Position numbers and translations under genes: made by a program
From: CAZJLP01 sp964546955
GTDB taxonomy: Bacteria > Verrucomicrobiota > Verrucomicrobiia > Opitutales > Opitutaceae
Reading direction: 5' to 3'
Assembly (NCBI GenBank): GCA_964546955.1
Contig: CAZJLP010000056.1
Coordinates: 1-31,678, forward strand
DNA length: 31,678 nucleotides
Shown here: one piece after another, positions 23,589 to 30,886 of the stretch
Position numbering within the stretch: the stretch's first letter is position 1
Layout: each line of letters starts with the position of its first letter
The notes under the pieces: model-generated
What the model saw: only the letters and a program-made list of their open reading frames with translations
The model's database searches: none
What the model was told of the DNA's origin: nothing

Positions 23589-25064
23589 TCAAGCGACCGA
23601 CCCCACCGACCCTACCCGCTCGGCAACAGCCGATTGCGACTGCGTCACGCCCGGCAGCTCGCTTGCGACAATACAGGGCAACAGCGCCGCGTCCTGCATG
23701 CCGTGGATGATCTTCTTGTCGGGCGGACAAAAGGTTGCCAAGGCGCCGCTCAGGTGAGTCTTTCCCGCGAGATTGAAATAATACGGGCAGAGTCGCAGGC
23801 GGCCATCGACGTCGCGCCGCTGGTGCTCCCGATCGAACAAGGGATGTTTCACTCGCCGGGGCTTCTTGTAATCTTGGATAATGTGCAAGTTCTTTGGCGC
23901 GTCGTCGATGGCCAGATCGATCCCGGCTTGCCACTCCTCGCGGGAACAGTCGCTGCCGAGCACGACGCTGCGAGCCCCCCAAGCGCTTTCGTGGTAACCG
24001 CTAATCTTCAGAATGAGGTCGCGCTCCTTTTGGGAGGCGTTCGCCAGCTGCCGCCAGTCGGTCAGGGCGCGCCCCCCCACCCGGGGCCCTTCCAGGACGG
24101 CTCCCGGAGGCAGCGGCGTGGGATCCACAATCCAGGACGGGGGGATCAATTGCTTCAGACGCTTCAAGGACCGCCCGCTCAATGTCTCCGTCCAGAAATC
24201 CGCCAGCAAGTGATGGTGAAAAAGCGCCAGCGTGAGTTTCTCCTCCTGGAAATGGCGCATCGGAGGAGCCAGCGCCACCTCGCCCGCTTCCCATGCTTCG
24301 AAAATGAAATTGGCGGTGCGAATGTTCGCCAGGTCGAACAGCTCGAAAAAGCGATAGAGAATATCGATCTTCTCCGGATTCCCCTCGACGTCGAAACAGA
24401 GGGTGCTGCCGAGCGGAAAGATATCGTCCGGGTCGAGACAAAAGACACGTTTTCCCTGGAGCTGCAGCTGGGCCGCCAGCCAGTGCATTTCCGGACGATA
24501 GGTTCCCGCCTCGTCGCTCACCACGAGCGCAATCAAGGGATTGCGCATTTCCGGTCGCAGGGCCGCCAGCGACGCGTAAAAATTCGCAATCATCCGGTCG
24601 TCGGCACCAAGGATAGACGATCCGGCGGTTTCTCCCCCATAGAGCCGGTTCAGAAAAGCAGTCAATCCAATGCCCCCCGGAACGGAATCGAGCTCGGTCA
24701 TGACAAACCCTTCGTCCGTCAACAAAAGATCCGGGCGGAGCACAGTGGGAAACACGCCTCGGTTCTTTGGGTCCCGCGCGTGACGCACCAATTCGGCCGG
24801 TTTGCCGCGGTCGAGGTAGTCGGCCACCCACGGGGCGATCAACGGCTTATTCCGCAGTAAATTTTTTCCCGCCGCGGAGCGCAGGTAGAGCGTCTCCACT
24901 GCCTGATGAAACTCCAGGCAGGCCGCCCCGATAGCCTCGAGTTCTTCCACCTGTGCCGAGGTCAACGGCCAGGCGGTCGGCGAAAGCTGCCACGTTTTGT
25001 CCTCGAAGAGCGGCTGCGCGGCGAGCGCACTGCGGATAGTTTCGTAGGATAATTCGGCGGGCAT
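23589..25064 (-). CDS. ATP-grasp-like protein of unknown function
   Basis: 491-residue protein. I see no assigned family, but two stretches resemble circularly permuted ATP-grasp or glutathionylspermidine-synthase-like enzymes. One is LRPDLLLTDEGFVMTELDS near residue 110, followed by VPGGIG; the other is LILKISGYHESAWG with the later HIIQDYKKPRR. Such enzymes join a carboxylate to an amine with ATP. The resemblance is by eye and weak. The start is the ATG at 25064 (MPAELSYETIR). It ends in a low-complexity VGSVGSVA tail. Leftward neighbours are the methyltransferase gene upstream and the thi operon downstream; no link to either is evident. Confidence 0.7.
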   Translation of the reverse strand: MPAELSYETIRSALAAQPLFEDKTWQLSPTAWPLTSAQVEELEAIGAACLEFHQAVETLYLRSAAGKNLLRNKPLIAPWVADYLDRGKPAELVRHARDPKNRGVFPTVLRPDLLLTDEGFVMTELDSVPGGIGLTAFLNRLYGGETAGSSILGADDRMIANFYASLAALRPEMRNPLIALVVSDEAGTYRPEMHWLAAQLQLQGKRVFCLDPDDIFPLGSTLCFDVEGNPEKIDILYRFFELFDLANIRTANFIFEAWEAGEVALAPPMRHFQEEKLTLALFHHHLLADFWTETLSGRSLKRLKQLIPPSWIVDPTPLPPGAVLEGPRVGGRALTDWRQLANASQKERDLILKISGYHESAWGARSVVLGSDCSREEWQAGIDLAIDDAPKNLHIIQDYKKPRRVKHPLFDREHQRRDVDGRLRLCPYYFNLAGKTHLSGALATFCPPDKKIIHGMQDAALLPCIVASELPGVTQSQSAVAERVGSVGSVA

Positions 25065-25183
25065 AAGCGTAACGACCGGACAACAACCGCCCAAATCTCT
25101 CAGCCGGCAAGGTCGGGCGCAAGAAAGGAAGCCCGGTGCCGGGGCTAGACCCGAGACCGGACTCTATCCTGAAAACAGTTTGA

Positions 25184-25320
25184 TGGTGGCGAGGCGTCTG
25201 AACTCGCCGTCGCGTGGCCAATGTCTCCCGCAAACATCCGCGCAGCGCTGGACGGCATCAAAACGCACATTCTGGGCGGCGTCTTTCCCTTCCACGGGCA
25301 GTCCGAAGGCCCGCCCCTAC
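25184..25320. repeat. Possible degenerate palindromic element
   Basis: GGTGGCGAGGCGTCTGAACTCGCCG (about 25187-25210) resembles the outer arm of the thiG-thiH element (GGCGAGGCGTCCCGACTCGCCG). A second GC-rich stretch, GGGCGG at 25275 and CCCGCCCCTAC at 25310, forms a further weak pair. It lies in the 287-bp gap between the methyltransferase gene and the ATP-grasp-like gene. The similarity is partial, so membership of the repeat family is tentative. Confidence 0.35.
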
Positions 25321-25351
25321 CTGCAATCCGCTTTTTCCAGAGCTACCTCGG

Positions 25352-26524
25352 TTACGACACCCGAACAATATACCCGCGTAAATATTCGCTTTCCGGCATC
25401 GTCACGAGCACGGGGTGATCCGCCGGCTGATGGCAGAATTCGACCACTTGGACTCGTTTTTTCGCGTCCGCCGCCGCCTCCGCAAGGACTTGGCGCAACT
25501 CGGCGTCCTGCATGTGATGGGAGCAGGTGTAGGTGGCCAGCAATCCCCCGGCAGTGAGCCGCTGCATCGCTCGGAGATTGATTTCCTTGTAGCCGCGCAG
25601 CGCACCTTCCAAACCGCTTTTCGATTTCGCGAAAGGCGGCGGGTCGAGGATGATCATGTCCCAGGAGTCCGAGCCGCGCGCCCGGTCGTTGAAAAAATCG
25701 AAGACGTTGGCCACCTGAAACTCGGCCTGCACCCGGTTGCGCTCCGCGTTCTTGCGCGCCTGCGCGATCGCATCCTCGGCGCTGTCCAAGCCGAGGACGG
25801 AGGTCGCGCCTGCCCGCGCGCAATGGAGCGAAAACGGACCCTGGTTGCAGAACGCGTCCAGGACGCGCCGTCCGTTCGCGTACTTCGCCACGATCCCGTG
25901 TTGCTGCCGTTGGTCCAGGTAAAAGCCCGTTTTCTGCCCGGCTTGCAAATCGAGCCAGTACTCGAAGCCATCGATCGCGAACCAGCGAGGCGCCCAAGCC
26001 TGGCCCGAAAGCGTGTTGACCATCAGCGGCAACCCCTCGAGGCGCCGGATGGGGGCGTCGTCCCGGAAAATCACCTCGGCCACCCCTAGTTCTTCCTTCA
26101 CTACACGGCCGATTTGCTCGCGGCGTTTGTCCATCGCCAGCGATTGAATCTGCAGCACGATCGTGTCGCCGAACTGATCCGCGACAATCCCGGGCAGGTC
26201 GTCGGATTCGGACCAAATGACGCGCTTGGCCGGCTCGGCCGCGTTCCGGCTCGCGGCGGCACGGCGCACCGCGTCGCGCAGGAAGGCCTCGTCGAGGGTC
26301 GCTTTTCCCCGGCTCAGGCGCCTCCAGCAAATCTGGGACTTGCTGTTGTAAATTCCCGTGCCAAGGGGGCGACCCGTCCGATCCCGGCACTCCACCACTT
26401 CACCGTCCAGCTCCCCCGGAAGCAGCGCTTCGACTTCGTTGGCGAAGACCCAGGGATGCCCGTTCAGGACACGGGCTTTGGCGTTCGGCTTGAGCTTTAG
26501 GGACGGCGGCATGCGCCGCATCAT
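25352..26524 (-). CDS. RlmI-family class I SAM-dependent RNA methyltransferase
   Basis: 390-residue protein of the PUA-plus-Rossmann type that methylates 23S rRNA cytosine (RlmI/YccW-like) or a related RNA base. The N-terminal PUA domain is followed by SESDDLPGIVADQFGD near residue 105, then DLQAGQKTGFYLDQR (192-206). The SAM motif VLDAFCNQGPFSLHCA is at about 221-236. DPPPFAK is at 294-300 and TCSHH at 333-337. The start is the ATG at 26524; ATGs at 26521 and 26512 are also possible. The exact target base is inference. It lies 40 bases after the small membrane protein gene and probably shares its transcript. Confidence 0.88.
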   Translation of the reverse strand: MMRRMPPSLKLKPNAKARVLNGHPWVFANEVEALLPGELDGEVVECRDRTGRPLGTGIYNSKSQICWRRLSRGKATLDEAFLRDAVRRAAASRNAAEPAKRVIWSESDDLPGIVADQFGDTIVLQIQSLAMDKRREQIGRVVKEELGVAEVIFRDDAPIRRLEGLPLMVNTLSGQAWAPRWFAIDGFEYWLDLQAGQKTGFYLDQRQQHGIVAKYANGRRVLDAFCNQGPFSLHCARAGATSVLGLDSAEDAIAQARKNAERNRVQAEFQVANVFDFFNDRARGSDSWDMIILDPPPFAKSKSGLEGALRGYKEINLRAMQRLTAGGLLATYTCSHHMQDAELRQVLAEAAADAKKRVQVVEFCHQPADHPVLVTMPESEYLRGYIVRVS

Positions 26525-26564
26525 CCGTGCGGTACCGTCTCAGTAGAAGCTAAAAATCCGCGAC

Positions 26565-26732
26565 TTAACGGATGTCGCTGGCGTGGTGAAGGTCGCCGTT
26601 CTCGTCCTCAAACCATTCCGGTTTCTGCATGAACGAGCTGACGGCCAAATATACGCCGGTGAAGTAGAAAGCCAAGGCTACAGCTATCGCTAAGGCCATA
26701 TAGGGGTGGGTAACTGCGAAACTGTGTAACAT
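26565..26732 (-). CDS. 55-residue single-span membrane protein
   Basis: Starts MLHSFAVTHPYMALAIAVAL, with one membrane helix at about residues 10-30, and ends with a charged tail KPEWFEDENGDLHHASDIR. The ATG at 26732 is preferred over a longer start at 26768, whose first residues MGKRNRRFFETS look unlike a protein start. No family is recognised. It is the first gene of the leftward group that includes the methyltransferase and is divergent from prfC. Confidence 0.55.
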   Translation of the reverse strand: MLHSFAVTHPYMALAIAVALAFYFTGVYLAVSSFMQKPEWFEDENGDLHHASDIR

Positions 26733-26903
26733 AGAAGTTTCAAAAAATCTACGGTTTCTTTTACCCAAACTTGAGGATTTTGAAGGCGCGGCCGGGATTT
26801 ACACGGTTTTGACCCCCTCCCGATAGCCGGGCCTCGGATTACTCCTTTGGTCCGGTCGGCAAAACGCGGCCTGCTGCACCGCCGATTTTGGTGGAAGGGA
26901 GGG

Positions 26904-26990
26904 ATGCGGTCCGTACCTTGGACCTTTTTCCATGTCGCCCGCCGCCGAAATCGCCCGCCGCCGCACCTTTGCGATCATCTCCCACCCTGA
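26904..26990 (+). other. Possible 28-codon upstream ORF overlapping the prfC start
   Basis: An ATG at 26904 directly behind the best ribosome-binding site in this gap (GGAAGGGAGGG) opens 28 codons ending in TGA at 26988-26990. The frame is shifted by +1 relative to prfC and runs past the prfC ATG. A hairpin with GGTCC/GGACC (26908-26924) and five T's lies within it. The small peptide has no recognisable pattern. Whether it is translated is unknown. Confidence 0.3.
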
Positions 26991-28599
26991 CGCGGGAAAG
27001 ACTACCCTGACCGAGAAGTTCCTACTCTATGGCAACGCCATCCACTTGGCGGGCACGGTCACGGCGCGCAAAAATCAGCGCGCAACCGCCTCGGACTGGA
27101 TGGAACTGGAGAAACAACGCGGCATTTCGATCAGTTCGACTGTCCTGCAGTTCGACTACGCCGGCTTCGCGGTCAATCTCCTCGATACGCCCGGCCACAA
27201 GGACTTCTCTGAAGACACCTACCGAGTCCTCACCGCGGTCGATGCGGCCCTGATGGTCATCGATGCGGCCAAAGGTGTCGAAACCCAAACCCGGAAACTG
27301 TTCGAGGTGTGTCGGCGTCGCGGAGTTCCGATCTTCACCTTCATGAACAAGTGCGATCGGCCGACCCTGAATCCACTCGCGCTGCTCGATGAGCTGGAAA
27401 ACGTCCTCGGGCTTCAATCCTCGCCGGTCATCTGGCCCCTGGGAAACGGGCCTTCCTTTCGCGGCGTCATGGACCGCCGCACGCAGCAAGTGCATCTTTT
27501 CGAACGTGTTCCCGGGGGTGCCTACCAAGCCCCGGTCAATGTGACCTCGCTGGAGGATCCGGCGGTCCGAGCCAAGTTGGACGACTACACATTCGGGGAA
27601 GTCACCGAGCAGTTAGCCATGCTGGACGGCGCCGGCCATCCTTTCGATCTGGAAGCGGTGCGGGCGGGGAAACAAACACCCGTTTACTTCGGCAGCGCGG
27701 TCAACAACTTCGGCATCCAACTCCTGCTCGACGGGTTTCTCGCCCACTCTGTCCCGCCGGCTCCCCGCCGCACCGCGGGCAAGGCCGCTGGAAGCGGGGC
27801 CAAATCCACCCCGATCGAGCTGGCCACGCCGGCGGAGGACGCGCCGATCATACCGGTCGATCACCCCAAATTTTCCGGTTTCGTCTTCAAGATCCAAGCC
27901 AACATGGATCCAAAGCACCGGGATCGCATCGCGTTCCTGCGAGTATGCTCCGGGAAATTCACCCGCGACATGATGGTGACGCATCAGCGCACAGGTAAGA
28001 CCATGCGTCTCTCTTCCTCGCACAAGCTCTTCGGCCAGGAACGCGAGACTGTCGACGAGGCCTGGCCCGGGGATGTGATCGGCCTGGTGGGCCACAGCGA
28101 ATTCGGTATTGGTGACACCCTTACAGAAGATCGTTCGATCGTCTTCAGCGAGATTCCGCGCTTTCCGCCGGAAGTCTTCACTTACATTTCAAATCCAAAT
28201 CCCTCCGACGCCAAAAAATTTCGCGCGGGCCTGGACCAACTGCTGCAGGAAGGCGTCGTCCAGTCGTTCTTCCCCCGCAACGCGCCCCCCGGGTCGACGC
28301 TCCTCGCGGCCGTCGGTCCGCTGCAGTTCGAAGTCGTGCAGTACCGCTTGCAAAGCGAATACGGCGCCAAATCCCGGCTCGATCCCGCTCCGTGGACCCT
28401 CTTGAAATGGCTCGAACCGCATCCCGCGTTGAAAAACCCCGCGGCGCTGGTCGTGGCGAGCGGCGTTTCGTTCGGCACGGACAAATTCGAGCAGCCGATC
28501 GCGCTTTTCCCCAACGATTGGACGATGCGCTACTTTCTGGAAAAAAATCCCGAGATGAAACTGCACGACCTGCCCCTCGAACAATCCCTGGGCAAGTAG
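26932..28599 (+). CDS. prfC: Peptide chain release factor 3
   Basis: 555-residue GTPase that removes RF1 and RF2 from the ribosome after termination. The P-loop SHPDAGKTT is at residues 17-25. KNQRATASDWMELEKQRGISISS is the switch/G2 region; DTPGHKDFSED (G3) and NKCDRP (G4) follow. Late landmarks are SNPNPSDAKKFRAGLDQLLQEG and GPLQFEVVQYRLQSEYG. It is about 30 residues longer than the Escherichia protein, mostly by an A/G/S/T-rich insert near 280-310 (TAGKAAGSGAKSTPIE). The ATG at 26932 has no ribosome-binding site of its own; the strong GGAAGGGAGGG lies 28 bases upstream, ahead of a small overlapping frame. Confidence 0.96.
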   Translation: MSPAAEIARRRTFAIISHPDAGKTTLTEKFLLYGNAIHLAGTVTARKNQRATASDWMELEKQRGISISSTVLQFDYAGFAVNLLDTPGHKDFSEDTYRVLTAVDAALMVIDAAKGVETQTRKLFEVCRRRGVPIFTFMNKCDRPTLNPLALLDELENVLGLQSSPVIWPLGNGPSFRGVMDRRTQQVHLFERVPGGAYQAPVNVTSLEDPAVRAKLDDYTFGEVTEQLAMLDGAGHPFDLEAVRAGKQTPVYFGSAVNNFGIQLLLDGFLAHSVPPAPRRTAGKAAGSGAKSTPIELATPAEDAPIIPVDHPKFSGFVFKIQANMDPKHRDRIAFLRVCSGKFTRDMMVTHQRTGKTMRLSSSHKLFGQERETVDEAWPGDVIGLVGHSEFGIGDTLTEDRSIVFSEIPRFPPEVFTYISNPNPSDAKKFRAGLDQLLQEGVVQSFFPRNAPPGSTLLAAVGPLQFEVVQYRLQSEYGAKSRLDPAPWTLLKWLEPHPALKNPAALVVASGVSFGTDKFEQPIALFPNDWTMRYFLEKNPEMKLHDLPLEQSLGK

Positions 28600-28650
28600 G
28601 TTCCTCGTTTCGGCTCGCTCCACCCCTGCCTTTCCGCCTTTTTCGCGCCC

Positions 28651-29709
28651 ATGGTTTCCTTGCGGTTTCTTCCCCTGCTCCTCTCGTTCGGCCTGGTCTT
28701 TTCCCTCGCGTCCCCAGTTCATGCGGCGACACCTCCCAAAAAGAAGTCTGAAAAAGCGCAGAAGACCGCCGGCGCCGGGGCCTACCGCGGCGCGATTTTG
28801 ATGGATGCAGCAACGGGCAATGTGCTTTTCGAGGACGATGCGGACGTTGAAAACCCGCCGGCCAGCGTGACCAAGTTGATGACCTTCGCGGTGGTTCATG
28901 ACCGCATCCGGGCCGGCGACCTGAGCCTGCAAGCCCCCGTTTCGATCGTGGCTCAAGACTGCGGCATGGGAGGCACCCAGGTTTATTTGAAGGAGAAGGA
29001 AGTATTCTCCGTCGAGGAACTCATCTACGCGATGATGGTGCAGTCCGCCAACGATGCGGCGCATGCCCTCAGCCGAGTCGCAGGCGGGTCGCGCGCGGCC
29101 TTCGTCGAACTGATGAACGCCAAGGCCGCGGAACTGGGCATGACGAAAACCAAATTTCAAAGCCCGCACGGGCTGCCGCCCTCGAGCGGCAAATCCGTGC
29201 CGCACGACATGAGCTCCCCGCGCGACATCGCCCTGCTCAGCCGCCACCTCCTCCAATCGACCGACGTGCTGCGTTACAGTGCCATCGAACGGCGCCCTTT
29301 TGGCGCCGAGGTCCGGCGCGAAGCGTTCATGATGGACAATCACAACAACCTGCTCGGAAAAGTTTCGGGCGTCGACGGTTTGAAAACGGGTTTCACACGC
29401 GCCGCCGGCTATTGCATTGCCGCGACCGCTGAACGCAACGGGCGCCGTGTGATCGCGGTCGTGATGGGATCCGCCGAGGCTAAAACGCGCGACCTCGCGA
29501 CGGGCAATCTGATCGAGAAGGGTTTCGCGGCTTTGCCCCTGAAAAGCACGCCTGTCAGCCCGGTTTCGCCTGTGACGGCCCCGGGCCTGAAAAGCACGCC
29601 CACCCGACCATCCGCGGGCGGCCCCGTGACTCCCTCCGCGCCTAAAATAGAAGAAGCGCAGCCCCAGCCGATTCGCTATCCGGACAACCCCAAGCCGAAA
29701 CGGCGTTGA
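28651..29709 (+). CDS. dacA: D-alanyl-D-alanine carboxypeptidase (PBP5/6 type)
   Basis: 352-residue class C-type penicillin-binding protein that trims the terminal D-Ala from peptidoglycan pentapeptides in the periplasm. The N-terminal signal peptide is MVSLRFLPLLLSFGLVFSLA. The catalytic SVTK is at residues 72-75 (Ser72, Lys75), SAN at 132-134, and KTG at 245-247. The C-terminal region past residue 280 is a proline-rich tail with a short repeat (LKSTPVSP, LKSTPTRP) rather than the usual second domain and amphipathic anchor. No ribosome-binding site is clear. The upstream gap from prfC is 51 bases. Confidence 0.94.
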   Translation: MVSLRFLPLLLSFGLVFSLASPVHAATPPKKKSEKAQKTAGAGAYRGAILMDAATGNVLFEDDADVENPPASVTKLMTFAVVHDRIRAGDLSLQAPVSIVAQDCGMGGTQVYLKEKEVFSVEELIYAMMVQSANDAAHALSRVAGGSRAAFVELMNAKAAELGMTKTKFQSPHGLPPSSGKSVPHDMSSPRDIALLSRHLLQSTDVLRYSAIERRPFGAEVRREAFMMDNHNNLLGKVSGVDGLKTGFTRAAGYCIAATAERNGRRVIAVVMGSAEAKTRDLATGNLIEKGFAALPLKSTPVSPVSPVTAPGLKSTPTRPSAGGPVTPSAPKIEEAQPQPIRYPDNPKPKRR

Positions 29710-29749
29710 AGCCCCTTGTTTGCGCCGTGCAGCGCCCCCTCGACAGAGT

Positions 29750-29758
29750 TGTTATAGT
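29750..29758 (+). promoter_or_regulatory. Extended -10 promoter candidate next to a GTG start
   Basis: TGTTATAGT (29750-29758) matches the extended -10 form TGnTATAAT with one mismatch. No -35 hexamer is needed in this class. It ends six bases before the GTG start at 29765, which would give a leaderless message. A metal-regulator site could be here instead. Confidence 0.35.
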
Positions 29759-29764
29759 GTCCTC

Positions 29765-30688
29765 GTGCGCGCGCATCTGACCTGTCTTCTCCTCTTTCTC
29801 GGCTTCGCCTCTGCCGCTGGGGCCAAGCCGCTCGTCGTGACGTCCAACACGATCCTTGCAGACCTGGTCCAAGTCATCGGTGGAAACGAAATCGAGGCGC
29901 GGTGCCTCGTCGTGCGCGGAGGAGATCCCCACAGCTACGAGCCACGCCCAGCGGACATCGCACTGCTCTCGCGCGCCGATGTGCTGGTGACGAACGGCCT
30001 GGGTTTCGAAACCTGGCTCGACAAAGTGCTGGGGAGCTCCGGCTTCCGGGGAAAAATTGTCGTGGCGGCCAAGGGCATTGTCCCGCTGCGGCGCGATCAC
30101 GACCACCACCACGATCACAGCCAGCCGCATGAGGCGCACGGCCCTCGCGACGGCGAGGGGGGCGCGGTCGACCCCCACGCCTGGCACGACCTTCGCCACG
30201 TGCGGAGTTACGTGAACGAGATTCGGGACGCCCTGACCAAGGCCGCCCCCGACGCCGGAAATCTTTTCGCGCAGCGCGCCGAAAGCTACGGAGCCGAGCT
30301 GGCTTCGCTTCACGTCTATGCCTCGGAGCAATTTCAGTCTCTGCCTCCCGCGCGGAGAAAACTCGTGACCTCGCACGACGCGCTGCACTACCTCGGAGAG
30401 GCTTTCGGGCTGCAAATCTCACCCGTGCGCGGCCTGCAGCCAGATCGCGAACCGAGCGCGAAGCAGCTGGCCGGATTGATCCGCTTCATCCGTGAACAGG
30501 GCGTGCCTGCCGTGTTCATCGAGTCGACCAGCAACCCCAAGCTGATCAATCTTCTCGCCCGCGACGCGGGAGTGAAAGTAGTGGGTGAGTTATACACGGA
30601 CAGCCTGGGCCCCGAAGGATCACCGGGCGCGACCTTTCTCGGCATGTATCGCGCAAATGTGGACACGATCGTGAGCGCGCTAAGATGA
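29765..30688 (+). CDS. znuA: Zinc/manganese ABC transporter substrate-binding protein
   Basis: 307-residue periplasmic metal-binding protein of the cluster 9 (ZnuA/TroA/PsaA) family. It starts at GTG 29765, with a signal peptide ending near SAAGA. Metal ligands by position are His56 (GGDPHSYEP), His138 (VDPHAW), His204 (TSHDALHY) and Asp279 (ELYTDSLG). Three histidines with an aspartate is the TroA-type set and points to zinc, perhaps also manganese; the glutamate of Mn-type PsaA is absent. A histidine-rich loop DHDHHHDHSQPHEAH (about residues 111-125), common in zinc-binding members, lies before His138. A longer frame from 29720 would put the signal peptide inside. The ATPase gene follows after 198 bases. 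Confidence 0.93.
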   Translation: MRAHLTCLLLFLGFASAAGAKPLVVTSNTILADLVQVIGGNEIEARCLVVRGGDPHSYEPRPADIALLSRADVLVTNGLGFETWLDKVLGSSGFRGKIVVAAKGIVPLRRDHDHHHDHSQPHEAHGPRDGEGGAVDPHAWHDLRHVRSYVNEIRDALTKAAPDAGNLFAQRAESYGAELASLHVYASEQFQSLPPARRKLVTSHDALHYLGEAFGLQISPVRGLQPDREPSAKQLAGLIRFIREQGVPAVFIESTSNPKLINLLARDAGVKVVGELYTDSLGPEGSPGATFLGMYRANVDTIVSALR

Positions 30689-30788
30689 AGTCGAACGCGC
30701 TGCGGTCTCGTCCAAACGAGAGAAAGATTAAAATAACGAACAAAGAGAAAGATCTGTCGCCCCCCTTGAGGCTCCCTGGACTTTGCCC

Positions 30789-30880
30789 GATTCTATCTTC
30801 TATCCTCTAATCGATTCCTCTCCTCCCTCCCGGGGGGCCTGATTCTATCTTCCGCCCTCTATCCTCGGATCGATTCTTTC
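30789..30880. repeat. Degenerate tandem repeat between the binding protein and ATPase genes
   Basis: GATTCTATCTTCTATCCTCT (from 30789) reappears in changed form as GATTCTATCTTCCGCCCTCT (from 30841), followed in each case by AATCGATTC or GGATCGATTC. The unit is about 36-40 bp with a 52-bp spacing. It lies in the 198-bp gap, which is long for an operon. The gap also has an unusually purine- and A-rich stretch at 30715-30755. Confidence 0.5.
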
Positions 30881-30886
30881 CGTCGC

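Noticed and set aside
28189..29343. Leftward 384-codon frame
   Set aside because: Antisense of prfC and dacA; no motif.
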